This document shows positions 40,069 to 50,952 of a stretch of DNA of 64,000 bases, in pieces. Location of the stretch: assembly GCF_900110755.1 (NCBI RefSeq), contig NZ_FOFF01000005.1, positions 124,001 through 188,000 of the forward strand, given 5' to 3'. This DNA comes from Streptomyces sp. yr375 (GTDB lineage: Bacteria > Actinomycetota > Actinomycetes > Streptomycetales > Streptomycetaceae). Positions within the stretch are counted from its first letter, which is position 1, and each line of letters begins with the position of its first letter. The notes under the pieces were generated by a model. It ran no database searches. It was not told where the DNA came from and was given only the letters and a program-made list of their open reading frames with translations. The position numbers were made by a program, and so were the translations under genes.

Positions 40069-40584
40069 TCAATCCAGGTCGATGCGCTGGCCGGGACCGG
40101 TGTCGTCGCCGCCGTCGCGGCCCGGGCGGCGGGGGTCCTCGCGCGGGTCGTCGGCGCCGGTCGTCCAGCGTCGTTCCTGGGTCTGGACGGCGGAGCGGTA
40201 GGCGGCGAGGAGCTCGGTGCCGGCGGCCGCGAGATGGTCGAAGACGTCCGGGTTGCGCTCGATGACGGGGTCCACGGCGGCCTTCGCCTGCTGGACGACC
40301 TGCCGGACCACCTGCTGGGCGGCCGGCCCGGCGACCGCCCCGAGCAGCGGGGACTGGATCGACGACAGTTTCTCGCCGACCGCGTCGACGAGCCTGCGCA
40401 GTTCCTCGGCGGCCGAGCCCGGGGGCGGGCCGTGCCGCTCGCGGCGGCGGGCCTGCTCCGCCGCCAGGTCCTCGGCGGTGGCGGTGGCCCAGGCGTCGGC
40501 GTCGCTCGCGCGGGGCGCGTCGTCGACGGGCTCTGTCCCGGCGGGCTCCCCGGCGGCGTCGGGCGTGGGGCGCTCTTCGCTCAT
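40069..40584 (-). CDS. DUF5304-type protein
   Basis: 171 residues; ATG with GGAGTCC upstream. Acidic N-terminus, then helix-rich core DAWATATAEDLAAEQARRRERHG, AEELRRLVDAVGEKL and VVRQVVQQAKAAVDPVIERNPDVFDHLAAAGTELLAAYRSAV, then a charged Asp/Arg/Gly tail. The family is known from Streptomyces at this position beside glkA; function unknown. The start lies 272 nt downstream of the ArsA-like gene stop-side neighbour. Confidence 0.75.
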   Translation of the reverse strand: MSEERPTPDAAGEPAGTEPVDDAPRASDADAWATATAEDLAAEQARRRERHGPPPGSAAEELRRLVDAVGEKLSSIQSPLLGAVAGPAAQQVVRQVVQQAKAAVDPVIERNPDVFDHLAAAGTELLAAYRSAVQTQERRWTTGADDPREDPRRPGRDGGDDTGPGQRIDLD

Positions 40585-40689
40585 GACGGACTCCTGACGA
40601 CTCCAGGCGGGTCCCGGTGGACGCCGCCTGCTCACGGCTCGTCTCTACGACGTTACCCGAACGGCGGTACGTCGTTCATCGTGCGCGCG

Positions 40690-41856
40690 TCAGCGCGGCT
40701 GCGGCCACAGCCCGGGGTCGGGTGCGAACCGTACGCACAGCTCGCCGTCGCGCAGGGCGGCGCCGTCGACGGTGCAGCGGCGCAGGGCGGAGGGCAGCGC
40801 GACGATGCGGCGGAACGGGCCGGCGGTGACGACGAGTTCGTCGCCGCGGCGGACGAGGTCGAGCTCGTCGCGGACGGCGCCGGGCAGCGGGAGGCGCCAG
40901 ACGAGCACGCCGTCCTGCGCGAGCCGGTCGGCGACGGGCCACTCGACCGGGGAGGTGGCCGGGTTGACGGCGGGCACCGCGAGGCCGGTGAGGTCGTCGG
41001 CGCCGCGGGGGTCGTGGCCGAGGTGGGCGACGGGGCGCGCGCTCTCGCCCCACTCCCCCAGGGCCTTGTGCTGCTGGGTGACGAGCCGGCCGAGCGGGCC
41101 GTCGTCGCCGGCCGTCTCGGGCAGGACGCGGTTGGCGACGAGGGACTCGACGGGCAGGGCGCGCAGGGCGAGGCCGAGGCGGGCGTCGCGGACGGCGTCG
41201 GCGCCGGCCGGTCCGGGCTCGGCGACGAGGCGTACGGCGGTGTCGCGGTCGGCGAGGACGGCTTCGACGGCGGCCAGTTCCAGGTCCCAGCGGGCGGTCG
41301 TCTCGTAGAGCCACTCGGCGGGCATCGGGACGCCGGCGAGGCGGCCGAGCATGGGGCGCAGGGCGCGGGCGGCCTGCCGTTCGGGTGGGAGCAGGCGGCG
41401 CAGGTAGCGGCGCAGTTCCTCGGGGAGGGCCAGCAGGGCGAGGGCCTGGGCGACGGGCGGCAGGTCGACGACGAGGAGGTCGTGCGTCTCGGAGAGGGCC
41501 GCGTCGCGCAGGGCGCGCAGGAGGGTGAGTTCCTCGGCGCCGGGGAGGGGGGTGACCTCCTCGGGGTCGAGCCGGGAGGCGCCGAGCAGGTCGAGGACGG
41601 TGGTGGCGCGGTCCTGGAAGGCGGTCAGGTCGTCCCGGAAGCCGGCCGTGGCGTCGGGGCGCCAGGCGGTGAGGTACGGGGTGACCCTTACGGGGCGCGC
41701 CCCGGTGGGCGTCCCGAGTGCCGCGCCGAGGGTGTCGGCGCGGTCGGCGCTGAGCACGAGGGTGCGGGTGCCTCCGGCGGCCGCGTGGTGCGCGGTGGCG
41801 GCGGCGACTGTCGTACGGCCGCTGCCGCCGGGGCCGGTGATCAGGAGGGTGCGCAT
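40690..41856 (-). CDS. ArsA-like P-loop ATPase
   Basis: 388 residues. N-terminal P-loop MRTLLITGPGGSGRTTVAAATAHHAA has the layout of ArsA/GET3 deviant Walker A motifs, but the usual Lys of GKT is Arg. LVLSADRADTLGAAL matches switch I, HDLLVVDLPPVAQAL the Walker B/switch II region, and a C-terminal beta domain (LVRRGDELVVTAGPFRRIVALP) resembles the small HSP-like ArsA extension. Metal-binding Cys are absent, so arsenite pumping is unlikely. TACGGT is 8 nt before the ATG with no Shine-Dalgarno. Downstream neighbour of an SRPBCC gene. Confidence 0.85.
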   Translation of the reverse strand: MRTLLITGPGGSGRTTVAAATAHHAAAGGTRTLVLSADRADTLGAALGTPTGARPVRVTPYLTAWRPDATAGFRDDLTAFQDRATTVLDLLGASRLDPEEVTPLPGAEELTLLRALRDAALSETHDLLVVDLPPVAQALALLALPEELRRYLRRLLPPERQAARALRPMLGRLAGVPMPAEWLYETTARWDLELAAVEAVLADRDTAVRLVAEPGPAGADAVRDARLGLALRALPVESLVANRVLPETAGDDGPLGRLVTQQHKALGEWGESARPVAHLGHDPRGADDLTGLAVPAVNPATSPVEWPVADRLAQDGVLVWRLPLPGAVRDELDLVRRGDELVVTAGPFRRIVALPSALRRCTVDGAALRDGELCVRFAPDPGLWPQPR

Positions 41857-41909
41857 GAGGGGGAACCGTAACCGAGGAGGGGTGGGGCCTTGCCGTGCTT
41901 CTCCCCGCC

Positions 41910-42362
41910 TTACTTCTCCCCGGGATCCCCCGACTCCACGCGCTTCTTCAGGCCCGCGAGCGCCCGGTCGATGATGACCTTCTCCGCCTTGCGCTTGATC
42001 ATGCCCAGCATGGGGATCTTGACGTCCACGGTGAGCTGGTAGGTGACGACGGTCGCGCCCGCGCCGGCCGACTTGAGGAGGTAGGAGCCGTCGAGCTGGC
42101 GCAGCATCTGGGACTTCACGAGCGTCCAGGACACCTCGTAATCGCCGGTCCAGGTGTAGCCGAGGACCTGGTCGTCCTTGATGGCGCCGGCGTCCATGAC
42201 CAGGCGGACCTGTTCGGCGCGGCCCTGCCCGTCGGTCGCGAGGACCTCGGCCTGCTTCACCTCTCCGGTCCAGTCCGGGTAGCGGGCGAAGTCGGCGATC
42301 ACCGCCATGACGTCGGCCGGTGCCGCCTCGATCGTGATGCTCGAGCTGGTGTGTTCCGCCAT
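41910..42362 (-). CDS. SRPBCC (START/Bet v1-like) family protein
   Basis: 150 residues; GGAGGAGCC before the ATG. SSSITIEAAPADVMAVIADFARYPDWTGEVKQAEVLATD starts the fold, the middle strands include VLGYTWTGDYEVSWTLVKSQMLRQLDGSY, and the C-terminal helix is KAEKVIIDRALAGLKKRVES. Such proteins bind hydrophobic ligands in a cavity. Co-oriented, 53 nt upstream of the ArsA-like gene; this pairing is common in Streptomyces but unexplained. Confidence 0.88.
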   Translation of the reverse strand: MAEHTSSSITIEAAPADVMAVIADFARYPDWTGEVKQAEVLATDGQGRAEQVRLVMDAGAIKDDQVLGYTWTGDYEVSWTLVKSQMLRQLDGSYLLKSAGAGATVVTYQLTVDVKIPMLGMIKRKAEKVIIDRALAGLKKRVESGDPGEK

Positions 42363-42377
42363 CGCGGTGGCTCCTCC

Positions 42378-42470
42378 AGATGCGGGCCGGTACGTGCGGG
42401 CCGGTGCGTGTGCAGCGTGTTCGTGGGTGCAGCGCGTACGTGTGCGGCGTGTACGTGGGTGCAGCGTGAA
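42378..42470. repeat. GTGCAGCG / TACGTG short repeats
   Basis: GTGCAGCGTG or GTGCAGCGCG occurs at about 42410, 42428 and 42459, separated by TACGTG-rich alternating purine-pyrimidine stretches. It lies in the gap between the metallophosphoesterase and SRPBCC genes (both leftward) and has no evident gene. Confidence 0.5.
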
Positions 42471-42534
42471 GGCTACCGCGCGCCCGGCCGGCCGCCGTCA
42501 CCCGGAGTCCAGGTCGCCGCCGCCGTATGGCCCG

Positions 42535-43332
42535 TCACCACTCCAGCGCCCATGGCTTCCCGCTGCCCGCGAAGTGCCCGACGTTGACGCATTCGGTCGC
42601 CCCGATCCGCATCCGGGGGGCGAGCGGCTGGTGGACGTGGCCGAAGAGCGAGTACCGGGGGCGGGTGCGGCGGATGGCGTCCAGCAGGGCGCGGCTGCCG
42701 CGTTCGAAGCGGCGCGCCACGGTGTCGTAGACGAGTTCCGGGACCTCGGGCGGGATGTGGGTGCACAGTACGTCGACCTCGCCGACGGCCTCGATCTTCG
42801 CCGCGTACTCCTCGTCGCTGATCTCGTACGGGGTGCGCATGGGTGTGCGCAGGCCGCCGCCCACGAAGCCGAAGACCCGGCCGCCGATCTCCACCCGCTC
42901 GCCGTCCAGGACGGTGGTGCCCGGTCCGGCGAACTCCGGCCACAGTTGCGGCATGTCGACGTTGCCGTAGGTCGCGTACGTCGGGGTCGGGAACGCCGCG
43001 AACAGCTCGCCGTACTGTTTGCGGACCGCCTGCTCGATCAGTGCGGCCCGGTCGCCGCCGATGCCGCCCCACAGCCGGGCGCCGAGTTCGCGGGCCTCCT
43101 CGAAGCGGCGGGCGGTGCGCAGTTCGACGATGAGGTCGGCGTTCGCCTCGCCGAAGAGGTCGGGGAAGATGCCGCGGGAGTGGTCGGCGTAGTCCAGGAA
43201 CAGCACCAGGTCGCCCAGACAGATCAGCGCGTCCGCGCCTTCTCCGGCGCGGGCCAGGTCGCGCACGTTGCCGTGCACGTCGCTGACCACGTGAATGCGT
43301 GTGCTGTGGTTGCCGGGCGGTGTGGGTGCCAT
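42535..43332 (-). CDS. metallophosphoesterase
   Basis: 265 residues. Metal-site motifs in order: IHVVSDVHGN (DxH), ICLGDLVLFLD (GD), ATYGNVDMP (GN), LCTHIPPE (H) and LFGHVHQPL (GHxH). ATG at 43332 has TACCCT 8 nt upstream and no Shine-Dalgarno. The calcineurin-like family acts on nucleotides or phosphoproteins; substrate unknown. Divergent from the acyl-CoA ligase with a palindromic site between them. Confidence 0.9.
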   Translation of the reverse strand: MAPTPPGNHSTRIHVVSDVHGNVRDLARAGEGADALICLGDLVLFLDYADHSRGIFPDLFGEANADLIVELRTARRFEEARELGARLWGGIGGDRAALIEQAVRKQYGELFAAFPTPTYATYGNVDMPQLWPEFAGPGTTVLDGERVEIGGRVFGFVGGGLRTPMRTPYEISDEEYAAKIEAVGEVDVLCTHIPPEVPELVYDTVARRFERGSRALLDAIRRTRPRYSLFGHVHQPLAPRMRIGATECVNVGHFAGSGKPWALEW

Positions 43333-43388
43333 GTCGATCAAGGGTAAAGGTGTGCGGCATACGTGAACAGTGGCCACCCGGATACCGG

Positions 43389-43406
43389 TTACTGGCCAGT
43401 CAGTAA
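43389..43406 (+). promoter_or_regulatory. TetR-type operator upstream of the acyl-CoA ligase
   Basis: TTACTGGCCAGTCAGTAA has 6-bp arms TTACTG/CAGTAA. It contains ACTGGCCAGTCAGT, which differs by one base from the operator ACTGACCAGTCAGT at 5759. It overlaps the -35 position of a possible -10 TACTGT (43417-43422). The rest of 43333-43668 holds GGGATCCACC twice (43541, 43551) and the ligase ribosome site. Confidence 0.6.
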
Positions 43407-43668
43407 AGCGGTGGACTACTGTCAGCCGGGAAACACCGAGTCTGTGTGACGCGGCGAACATCTCGCCGGACCCCCTGTCGAAGAAGCCATACCGACGGGT
43501 AACGTCCGGGCAGTCCAGTCGTGCTCAGGATTTCGAACATCGGGATCCACCGGGATCCACCAGGTCCCGTCGGGTCCCACCGAGACACCTGAGCACAGCC
43601 CGAGCCTTGGACCGCACCGTCGCATCACACAACGTCGTGGCGCCGGCGCCCTATGAGGAGCAGCAGTC

Positions 43669-45465
43669 TTGCGCGAGTTCAGCCTTCCGGCTTTGTACGA
43701 GGTCCCTGCGGACGGCAACCTGACCGACATCGTCCGCAGAAACGCCGCGCAGCATCCCGACGTCGCCGTCATCGCCCGCAAGGTGGGCGGCGCCTGGCAG
43801 GACGTGACGGCCACGGCCTTCCTGGCCGAGGTGCAGGCCGCCGCCAAGGGCCTCATCGCCTCCGGTGTCCAGCCCGGCGACCGGGTCGCCCTGATGTCGC
43901 GCACCCGCTACGAGTGGACGCTGCTCGACTTCGCGATCTGGTGCGCGGGCGCGGTCACCGTCCCGGTGTACGAGACCAGCTCGGCGGAGCAGGTGCAGTG
44001 GATCCTCTCCGACTCGGGCGCCACCGCCATGATCGTCGAGCTGGACGGCCACGCCGCCGCCGTCGAGTCGGTGCGTGACTCGCTGCCCACGCTGAAGCAC
44101 GTCTGGCAGATCGAGGCCGGGGGCGTCGAGGAGCTCGGGCGGCTCGGCAGGGACGTCTCCGACGCGGCGGTCGAGGAGCGCGGCGCGCAGGCCAAGGCCG
44201 ACGACCCGGCGACCATCGTCTACACGTCCGGTACGACGGGCCGGCCCAAGGGCTGTGTGCTCACGCACCGCAGTTTCTTCGCCGAGTGCGGGAACGTCGT
44301 GGAGCGGCTGCGGCCGCTGTTCCGCACGGGCGAGTGCAGTGTGCTGCTGTTCCTGCCGCTGGCGCACGTCTTCGGCCGGCTGGTGCAGATCGCGCCGATG
44401 ATGGCGCCGATCAAGCTGGGCACCGTCCCGGACATCAAGAACCTCACCGACGAGCTGGCGTCCTTCCGGCCGACGCTGATCCTGGGCGTGCCGCGGGTCT
44501 TCGAGAAGGTCTACAACTCGGCGCGCGCGAAGGCGCAGGCGGACGGCAAGGGCGCGATCTTCGACAAGGCGGCGGACACCGCGATCGCGTACAGCAAGGC
44601 GCTGGAGCTGCCGGCGGGCCCGCCGCTCGGTCTGAAGATCAAGCACAAGGTGTTCGACAAGCTGGTCTACAGCAAGCTGCGCGCGGTCCTCGGCGGCCGG
44701 GGCGAGTACGCGATCTCCGGCGGCGCGCCGCTCGGCGAGCGCCTCGGTCACTTCTTCCGCGGCATCGGCTTCACCGTCCTGGAGGGCTACGGCCTGACGG
44801 AGTCCTGCGCGGCGACCGCCTTCAACCCGTGGGACCGGCAGAAGATCGGCACGGTCGGGCAGCCGCTGCCGGGCTCGGTGGTGCGGATCGCGGACGACGG
44901 CGAGGTGCTGCTGCACGGCGAGCACCTGTTCAAGGAGTACTGGAACAACCCGGCGGCGACCGCCGAGGCGCTGGCCGACGGCTGGTTCCACACCGGTGAC
45001 ATCGGCACCCTCGACGAGGACGGCTATCTGCGGATCACCGGCCGCAAGAAGGAGATCATCGTCACCGCGGGCGGCAAGAACGTCGCTCCGGCCGTGATCG
45101 AGGACCGGATCCGCGCGCACGCGCTGGTCGCGGAGTGCATGGTGGTGGGCGACGGGCGGCCGTTCGTGGGCGCGCTGGTCACCATCGACGAGGAGTTCCT
45201 GGGCCGTTGGGCCGCCGACCACGGCAAGCCGGCGGACTCGACCGCGGCGTCGCTGCAGGGCGACGCCGACCTGTTGGCCGCCGTCCAGTCGGCGGTCGAC
45301 GACGGCAACGCCGCGGTCTCGAAGGCGGAGTCGGTGCGGAAGTTCCGCATTCTGTCCTCCCAGTTCACGGAGGATTCGGGCCATCTCACGCCGTCGCTGA
45401 AGCTCAAGCGCAACGTCGTGGCGAAGGACTACGCGGGCGAGATCGAGGCCATCTACGCCAAGTAG
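43669..45465 (+). CDS. long-chain fatty acid-CoA ligase (AMP-forming)
   Basis: 598 residues from TTG with GAGGAG 8 nt upstream. ANL-superfamily motifs: AMP-binding loop IVYTSGTTGRPKGCVLTH, FLPLAHVFGRL, GGAPLG, EGYGLTESCAATAFN, GWFHTGDIGTLDEDGYLRITGRKKEIIVTAGGKNVAP with the hinge and catalytic Lys region. It belongs to the FadD15-like group of actinobacteria. It activates fatty acids for beta-oxidation or lipid synthesis. The upstream operator suggests TetR control. Confidence 0.95.
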   Translation: MREFSLPALYEVPADGNLTDIVRRNAAQHPDVAVIARKVGGAWQDVTATAFLAEVQAAAKGLIASGVQPGDRVALMSRTRYEWTLLDFAIWCAGAVTVPVYETSSAEQVQWILSDSGATAMIVELDGHAAAVESVRDSLPTLKHVWQIEAGGVEELGRLGRDVSDAAVEERGAQAKADDPATIVYTSGTTGRPKGCVLTHRSFFAECGNVVERLRPLFRTGECSVLLFLPLAHVFGRLVQIAPMMAPIKLGTVPDIKNLTDELASFRPTLILGVPRVFEKVYNSARAKAQADGKGAIFDKAADTAIAYSKALELPAGPPLGLKIKHKVFDKLVYSKLRAVLGGRGEYAISGGAPLGERLGHFFRGIGFTVLEGYGLTESCAATAFNPWDRQKIGTVGQPLPGSVVRIADDGEVLLHGEHLFKEYWNNPAATAEALADGWFHTGDIGTLDEDGYLRITGRKKEIIVTAGGKNVAPAVIEDRIRAHALVAECMVVGDGRPFVGALVTIDEEFLGRWAADHGKPADSTAASLQGDADLLAAVQSAVDDGNAAVSKAESVRKFRILSSQFTEDSGHLTPSLKLKRNVVAKDYAGEIEAIYAK

Positions 45466-45493
45466 CCGCCCTTTCTTATCTCTTGACGGTGCG

Positions 45494-47245
<1,752 letters not shown>

Positions 47246-47259
<14 letters not shown>

Positions 47260-48397
47260 TGAGACGCTCGGCGAGGAGGTCCCAGCGCCAGCGCTCCTCC
47301 ACCCACCGCCGCCCCCGCTCGCCCATCCGGCGGCGCAGCTCGGCGTCCCCCAGCAGGACGGTGATCCGCTCGGCGACGTCGGCGGGGGCGCCGCCCCGTA
47401 CGACCCACCCCGTCTCCCCGTCGAGCACGGCGTCCGGCGCCCCGCCCGAGTCCCCGGCGACCACGGGCAGTCCGGTCGCCGACGCCTCCAGGTAGACGAT
47501 CCCGAGGCCCTCGACGTCGAGTCCGCCGCGCCGCGTCCGGCACGGCATCGCGAAGACGTCCCCGGCGCCGAAGTAGGCGGGCAGCTCGGACCATTCCACG
47601 GCCCCGGTGAAGTGCACCGAACCCGCCACCCCGCGCTCGTGGGCGAGCCTGCGCAGGTCCTTCTCGTAGGGGCCGCCGCCGACGATCAGCAGGACCGCGT
47701 CCGGCTCGGCGGCCAGGATCCGGGGCATGGCGAGGATCAGCGTGTCCTGCCCCTTGCGCGGCACCAGCCGCGAGACGCACACGACGACCGGGCGGCCGGT
47801 CAGCCCGAGCCGCGCACGCACCGCTTCGCCGCCGGAGCCCGGGTGGAAGGTCTTCTCGTCGACGCCCGGCGGCAACTGCACCATCCGGCCGGCCGCCTCG
47901 GCGCTCAGCGCGGTCGCGATCCGCGAGCGGGTGTACTCGCCGAGGTAGGTGACGGTGTCGGTGACCTCGCCGATCCGGCCGAGGAGCTGCCGGGCGGCGG
48001 GCAACTGCGCCCACCCGGCCTCGTGCCCGTGCGTGGTCGCCACCAGCCGCTCGGCGCCCGCCTTGCGCAGCGCCGGCGCCATCAGCCCGAGCGGCGCGGC
48101 GGCCCCGAACCACACCGACGTGCACCCGTGCTCCCGCAGCAGCCCGACGGCCCGCCGGGTCGCCGCGGGCGTCGGCAGCAGCATCGTCGTGGAGTCCCGT
48201 ACGACGGTGAAGGGCTGCTCGGCGTCGAACGCGGCCGTCGCCTCGACGCCCTCGCGGGAACGCTTCCAGGTGGAGGCGTAGACGACGAGGCGGTCGGGGT
48301 CGAGGCGGAGTGCCATGTTGTGCAGGAACGCCTGGATACCGCCCGGGCGGGGCGGGAAGTCGTTCGTCACGATCAGGGTCTTGTGCATAGCGGCCAT
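47246..48397 (-). CDS. family 4 glycosyltransferase (PimB-like)
   Basis: 383 residues. ATG at 48397 has TAGGGT 8 nt upstream and no Shine-Dalgarno; an ATG three codons later is the alternative. N-terminal IVTNDFPPRPGGIQAFLHNMA, linker VQLPPGVDEKTFHPG, GRPVVVCVSRLVPRKGQDTLI, and the EX7E-type EGLGIVYLEASATGLPVVAG are typical GT4. It resembles the actinobacterial mannosyltransferase PimB' of phosphatidylinositol-mannoside synthesis; exact acceptor not proven. Confidence 0.9.
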
Positions 48398-48473
48398 CGC
48401 AGCCGACCCTATCCAAACGCCGCGCACAGCCGCGCCGACCGCGCTTCACAGCCGCCCGGGGGATCATGACCCC

Positions 48474-49730
48474 ATGACGACGAAGGCCCCGAGACCGCCC
48501 CTGGCCTCGACCTCGCCCCTGACCTCGCTGCTGGTGACATGGGGTGTGACCCGGCTGGTCCTGCTGCTCTTCGTCTTCAAGGTGCTCCTCTTCCCCGGCC
48601 CGGACGTCACCACCGACGTCTCCGTCACCTACCAGGGCTGGTACGAGGTCCTGCGCACCGGGGCGTTCCCGCAGTCCGACGTCACCTGGCAGTACCCGCC
48701 CGCGGCAGCCCTGGCGATCCTCTCCCCCGCCGTCCTGCCCTTCCTCTCCTACGCGTCGGCCTTCTTCATCCTGGCCTTCCTCGCCGACCTGGCCGTCCTG
48801 ACGCTCCTGCTGAACACGGGCCTGCGCCCGGGCCGTTCCCTGCGTGGCGCCTGGCTGTGGACGGCGGGCGCGCCGCTCCTCGGCCCGACCCTCTACTCCC
48901 GCTACGACGTCATGGTGACGGCGGTCGCGGTAGCCGCACTGCTCGCGGGCACCCGCCGCCCCCGGCTGATGGGTGCGCTGACGGGCCTGGCGGCCCTGCT
49001 GAAGGTCTGGCCGATACTGCTGCTGGCAGGCGCGGTACGCAAGCGGGCCTGGACCACAGCAACCCTGACGGCAGCCGCCCTATCGGCCCTCTTCGCTCTC
49101 GCGATGCCGGGCGCCTTCGCCTTCCTCACCTTCCAGCGCGACCGGGGCACGGAGGTGGAGTCGGTGGGCGCGCTGGCCCTCCATGTGGCCCGCCAGTTCG
49201 GCTGGCCGGGCCAGGTGCTCATGAACTACGGCTCACTGGAGTTCCTGGGCCCGTACGTCGGCATCGTGAGCGATGTGTCCCTGGCCCTGACCGCGGTCGC
49301 GTTCGGCTGGCTGCTGCGGTGGCGGCTGACGGCGCGCCGCTTCACCCCGCACACACTCGCCGACGCGGCGTTCACGGCGGTCCTGCTCTTCACCGTCACC
49401 AGCCGGGTCATCAGCCCCCAGTACCTGATCTGGCTGATCGGCCTCGCAGCGGTCTGCCTGTGCTTCCGCACCACCCGCATGACCCTCCCCGCCACCCTGA
49501 CCCTGACCGCGTCGTCGCTGACGGTCCTGGAATTCCCCATCCTCTTCGAGGACGTCGTCACCAGCACCCCCCTGGGCATCACCCTCCTGTTCCTGCGCAA
49601 CGGGCTGCTGCTGGCCGCGACGGTGACAGCGGCCCGGCGACTGTGGCGGTCGACGGTACCGACACCCACGGCGTCCGCTCCCGGGGTCAGCCGAGTTGAG
49701 TGCGCACGTACTCCCGCCAGTCCGCCGTGA
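48474..49730 (+). CDS. GT87-type polyprenol-linked glycosyltransferase / DUF2029 membrane protein
   Basis: 418 residues with about ten membrane helices. WYEVLRTGAFPQSDVTWQYPPAAALAIL includes the acidic first-loop and YPP signature of GT87 mannosyltransferases, and SRYDVMVTAVAVAALL and LLKVWPILLLAG fit the family. These enzymes use polyprenyl-phosphate sugars to glycosylate cell-envelope lipids or proteins. It is divergent from the GT4 gene; its 3' end overlaps the convergent lipoprotein gene by 44 bp. Confidence 0.85.
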   Translation: MTTKAPRPPLASTSPLTSLLVTWGVTRLVLLLFVFKVLLFPGPDVTTDVSVTYQGWYEVLRTGAFPQSDVTWQYPPAAALAILSPAVLPFLSYASAFFILAFLADLAVLTLLLNTGLRPGRSLRGAWLWTAGAPLLGPTLYSRYDVMVTAVAVAALLAGTRRPRLMGALTGLAALLKVWPILLLAGAVRKRAWTTATLTAAALSALFALAMPGAFAFLTFQRDRGTEVESVGALALHVARQFGWPGQVLMNYGSLEFLGPYVGIVSDVSLALTAVAFGWLLRWRLTARRFTPHTLADAAFTAVLLFTVTSRVISPQYLIWLIGLAAVCLCFRTTRMTLPATLTLTASSLTVLEFPILFEDVVTSTPLGITLLFLRNGLLLAATVTAARRLWRSTVPTPTASAPGVSRVECARTPASPP

Positions 49731-50913
49731 ACTGGGGCAAGGACGTGCCCAGGACGGTCTTCAAGGCGTTTTCCACTGCTCCGGGGCGTTCCCTGTGGGT
49801 GCCCACCGTGCGGTAGAACTCGTCGAGTTTCGGTTCGCCCCAGTGTTCGGCGATCATGCGGCAGGCCAGCCAGCCGCCCTCGTAGGCCGAGGCGAGGCGG
49901 TTCGCGTCGCCGGTGAAGCCGAAGTCGGTGTCGGTGGGGAGGGCCGTCGGGAGGTCGTCGGAGGTGACGGCGTGCTGGAGTTCGGGGGCGGCCTCGGCGG
50001 GGGTGCGGTCGGTGTCGCGGTAGCCGACCCAGTCGGCGTAGCCCTCGGACAGCCACAGCGGGGTGGCGGCGTTGGTGTGGGCGCGGGTGGCGACGTGGGT
50101 GGTCTCGTGGGTGAGGACCACCTGCCGGCCGACCCTGCCGAGCATGCCGTACGCGTCGGGGTTGACGATGACCCGGTCGGCGGGTGTCTTCGCCCCGCCG
50201 CCCGTCTCGCCCGTCGTCACCGCGGCGATGCCCCGGTAGGAGGAGGCTGGCGAGCCGAGCAGCGCCGCCATGCCCTCCAGGGACTTCGGTACGAGGACGA
50301 CGACGTGCCCGGCCCAGTCGGTGCCCCAGGCCGCCGACACCGCCGGGACGGCGTCGTCCGCCAGGTCCGCGAAGGACCGCAGCCGGGCGGCGGACTGGCC
50401 GGCCCCCAGCACGAGACTGTGCGCGCCCCGCACGACGCTCACCGTGCCCTGGTCCCACAGTTGCTCGCCGGTCTTCTTCGCGGGCCGCTCGGAGGTCACC
50501 GACCACTGCCCGGCCCCGCCACGGGCCAGGCCGAGGACGCGGGACGTGGTCACCGGAGCCTTGTCGTAGCCGTCCACCCGGTAGCTCAGTTGGGCGTCGG
50601 CGGTGGCGGAGGTGGCGGAGTCGCCGTCCTCGTGGACTGCCGTCACTCGGTATGACCAGGTCGCCAGTGGGACGGCTCGGACGGCCGTGTAGTCGGCCGC
50701 GGTGCCGGTGGTCGCGTAGGCGCTCGCGTCGTGGCCGAGGAGCGCGGCGGCGCGGCGGTCCAGGACCCGCTGTACGTCGGCACGGGCGCTGTCCGTGGCG
50801 GGGCGGCCGCCGCCGCAGCCGACCAGGGACACCAGCAGCGCGAGGAGCAGCGGCACGAGCAGCAGGCAGCGCCCCGGGAACCGGGAGCCGCGCGTCCGCC
50901 GTCGACCAGCCAT
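49687..50913 (-). CDS. lipoprotein zinc metallopeptidase (peptidase MA-like)
   Basis: 408 residues. ATG at 50913 has TACGAT exactly 7 nt upstream (leaderless). Lipoprotein signal with lipobox LVSLVGCGGG. Middle domain of NTF2-like character (ADVQRVLDRRAAALLGHDASAYATTG). The C-terminal peptidase part has VVLTHETTHVATRAH, an HExxH zinc helix, followed by LSEGYADWVGYRD, where the Glu is the likely third ligand. It should act at the outer face of the membrane. Convergent overlap with the GT87 gene. Confidence 0.87.
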   Translation of the reverse strand: MAGRRRTRGSRFPGRCLLLVPLLLALLVSLVGCGGGRPATDSARADVQRVLDRRAAALLGHDASAYATTGTAADYTAVRAVPLATWSYRVTAVHEDGDSATSATADAQLSYRVDGYDKAPVTTSRVLGLARGGAGQWSVTSERPAKKTGEQLWDQGTVSVVRGAHSLVLGAGQSAARLRSFADLADDAVPAVSAAWGTDWAGHVVVLVPKSLEGMAALLGSPASSYRGIAAVTTGETGGGAKTPADRVIVNPDAYGMLGRVGRQVVLTHETTHVATRAHTNAATPLWLSEGYADWVGYRDTDRTPAEAAPELQHAVTSDDLPTALPTDTDFGFTGDANRLASAYEGGWLACRMIAEHWGEPKLDEFYRTVGTHRERPGAVENALKTVLGTSLPQFTADWREYVRTQLG

Positions 50914-50952
50914 CCACCCGATCGTACGGCGACCGCCCCGCACGGGACGCGG

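Noticed and set aside
40690..41856. Arsenite pump ATPase
   Set aside because: No arsenite-binding Cys triad and no ArsB gene; only the fold is shared.
42378..42470. CRISPR-like repeat array
   Set aside because: Repeats are short, overlapping and without uniform spacers, and there are no cas genes anywhere in the window.
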